DNA from: an uncultured Eubacteriales bacterium
GTDB taxonomy: Bacteria; Bacillota; Clostridia; Oscillospirales; Ruminococcaceae
Assembly (NCBI GenBank): GCA_902493155.1
Contig: CABUOE010000164.1
Location: 1 to 5,338, forward strand
Length of the DNA stretch: 5,338 nucleotides
Direction of reading: 5' to 3'
In this document: positions 5,316-5,338 of the stretch, in pieces
Layout: every line of letters starts with the position of its first letter
Numbering within the stretch: the stretch's first letter is position 1
The notes under the pieces: model-generated
Seen by the model: only the letters and a program-made list of their open reading frames with translations
What the model was told of the DNA's origin: nothing
Database searches by the model: none
Made by a program: the position numbers and the translations under genes

Positions 5316-5322
5316 AAGAGAC

Positions 5323-5338
5323 ATGCAAAAAGTCCAAA
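5323..5338 (+). CDS. Start of a downstream gene, cut by the window edge
   Basis: Only five codons (MQKVQ) are visible. The call rests on the strong ribosome site (AAGGAGG, seven-base spacing) and the position after a terminator and a 184-base gap. The product cannot be inferred. Confidence 0.65.

Overview
The window looks like a chromosomal piece of a Gram-positive Firmicute, most likely class Clostridia in the Oscillospiraceae/Ruminococcaceae neighbourhood. The evidence is AGGAGG-type ribosome sites, near-consensus sigma-A promoters, tRNA genes that encode their own CCA ends, and a secreted protein with C-terminal Trp/Tyr-rich cell-wall-binding repeats. The taxonomic placement is inference; no gene here fixes the genus.

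Layout from left to right. Bases 1-1395 hold most of a comM/yifB-type AAA+ ATPase gene, whose first ~45 codons lie outside the window. It converges on a small reverse-strand gene of unknown function (1428-1715), and one bidirectional terminator (1397-1423) sits between them. A consensus promoter (1825-1853) then drives a tRNA operon, Asp(GTC)-Phe(GAA)-Gly(GCC) at 1947-2222, behind an 87-base structured leader and closed by an intrinsic terminator (2274-2310).

Bases 2311-2836 contain no convincing protein gene but do contain two tandem extended -10 promoters (2400-2428 and 2624-2652). The stretch just after the first promoter is unusually rich in inverted repeats and ends in a weak hairpin plus a run of eight T. 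It could encode a small structured RNA or act as a regulatory leader. The second promoter gives a ~178-base leader ahead of a 750-residue exported protein (2837-5089). That protein has a signal peptide, a ~260-residue N-terminal region I do not recognise, a long helical middle section resembling FIVAR three-helix modules, and about six CW_binding_1-like repeats at the C-terminus. Its codon use is strongly selected (AGA for 16 of 21 Arg, against 1 of 24 in the comM gene), which suggests a very abundant surface protein. A stable UUCG-loop terminator follows (5108-5138), and the first five codons of another gene start at 5323.

The genes do not form a shared pathway. The window is ordinary housekeeping DNA (comM-like gene, tRNA operon) next to a highly expressed surface-protein locus. 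The parts most worth a second look are the surface protein's N-terminal region and the double-promoter, structured region upstream of it. I found no CRISPR array, insertion sequence, toxin-antitoxin pair or phage element.
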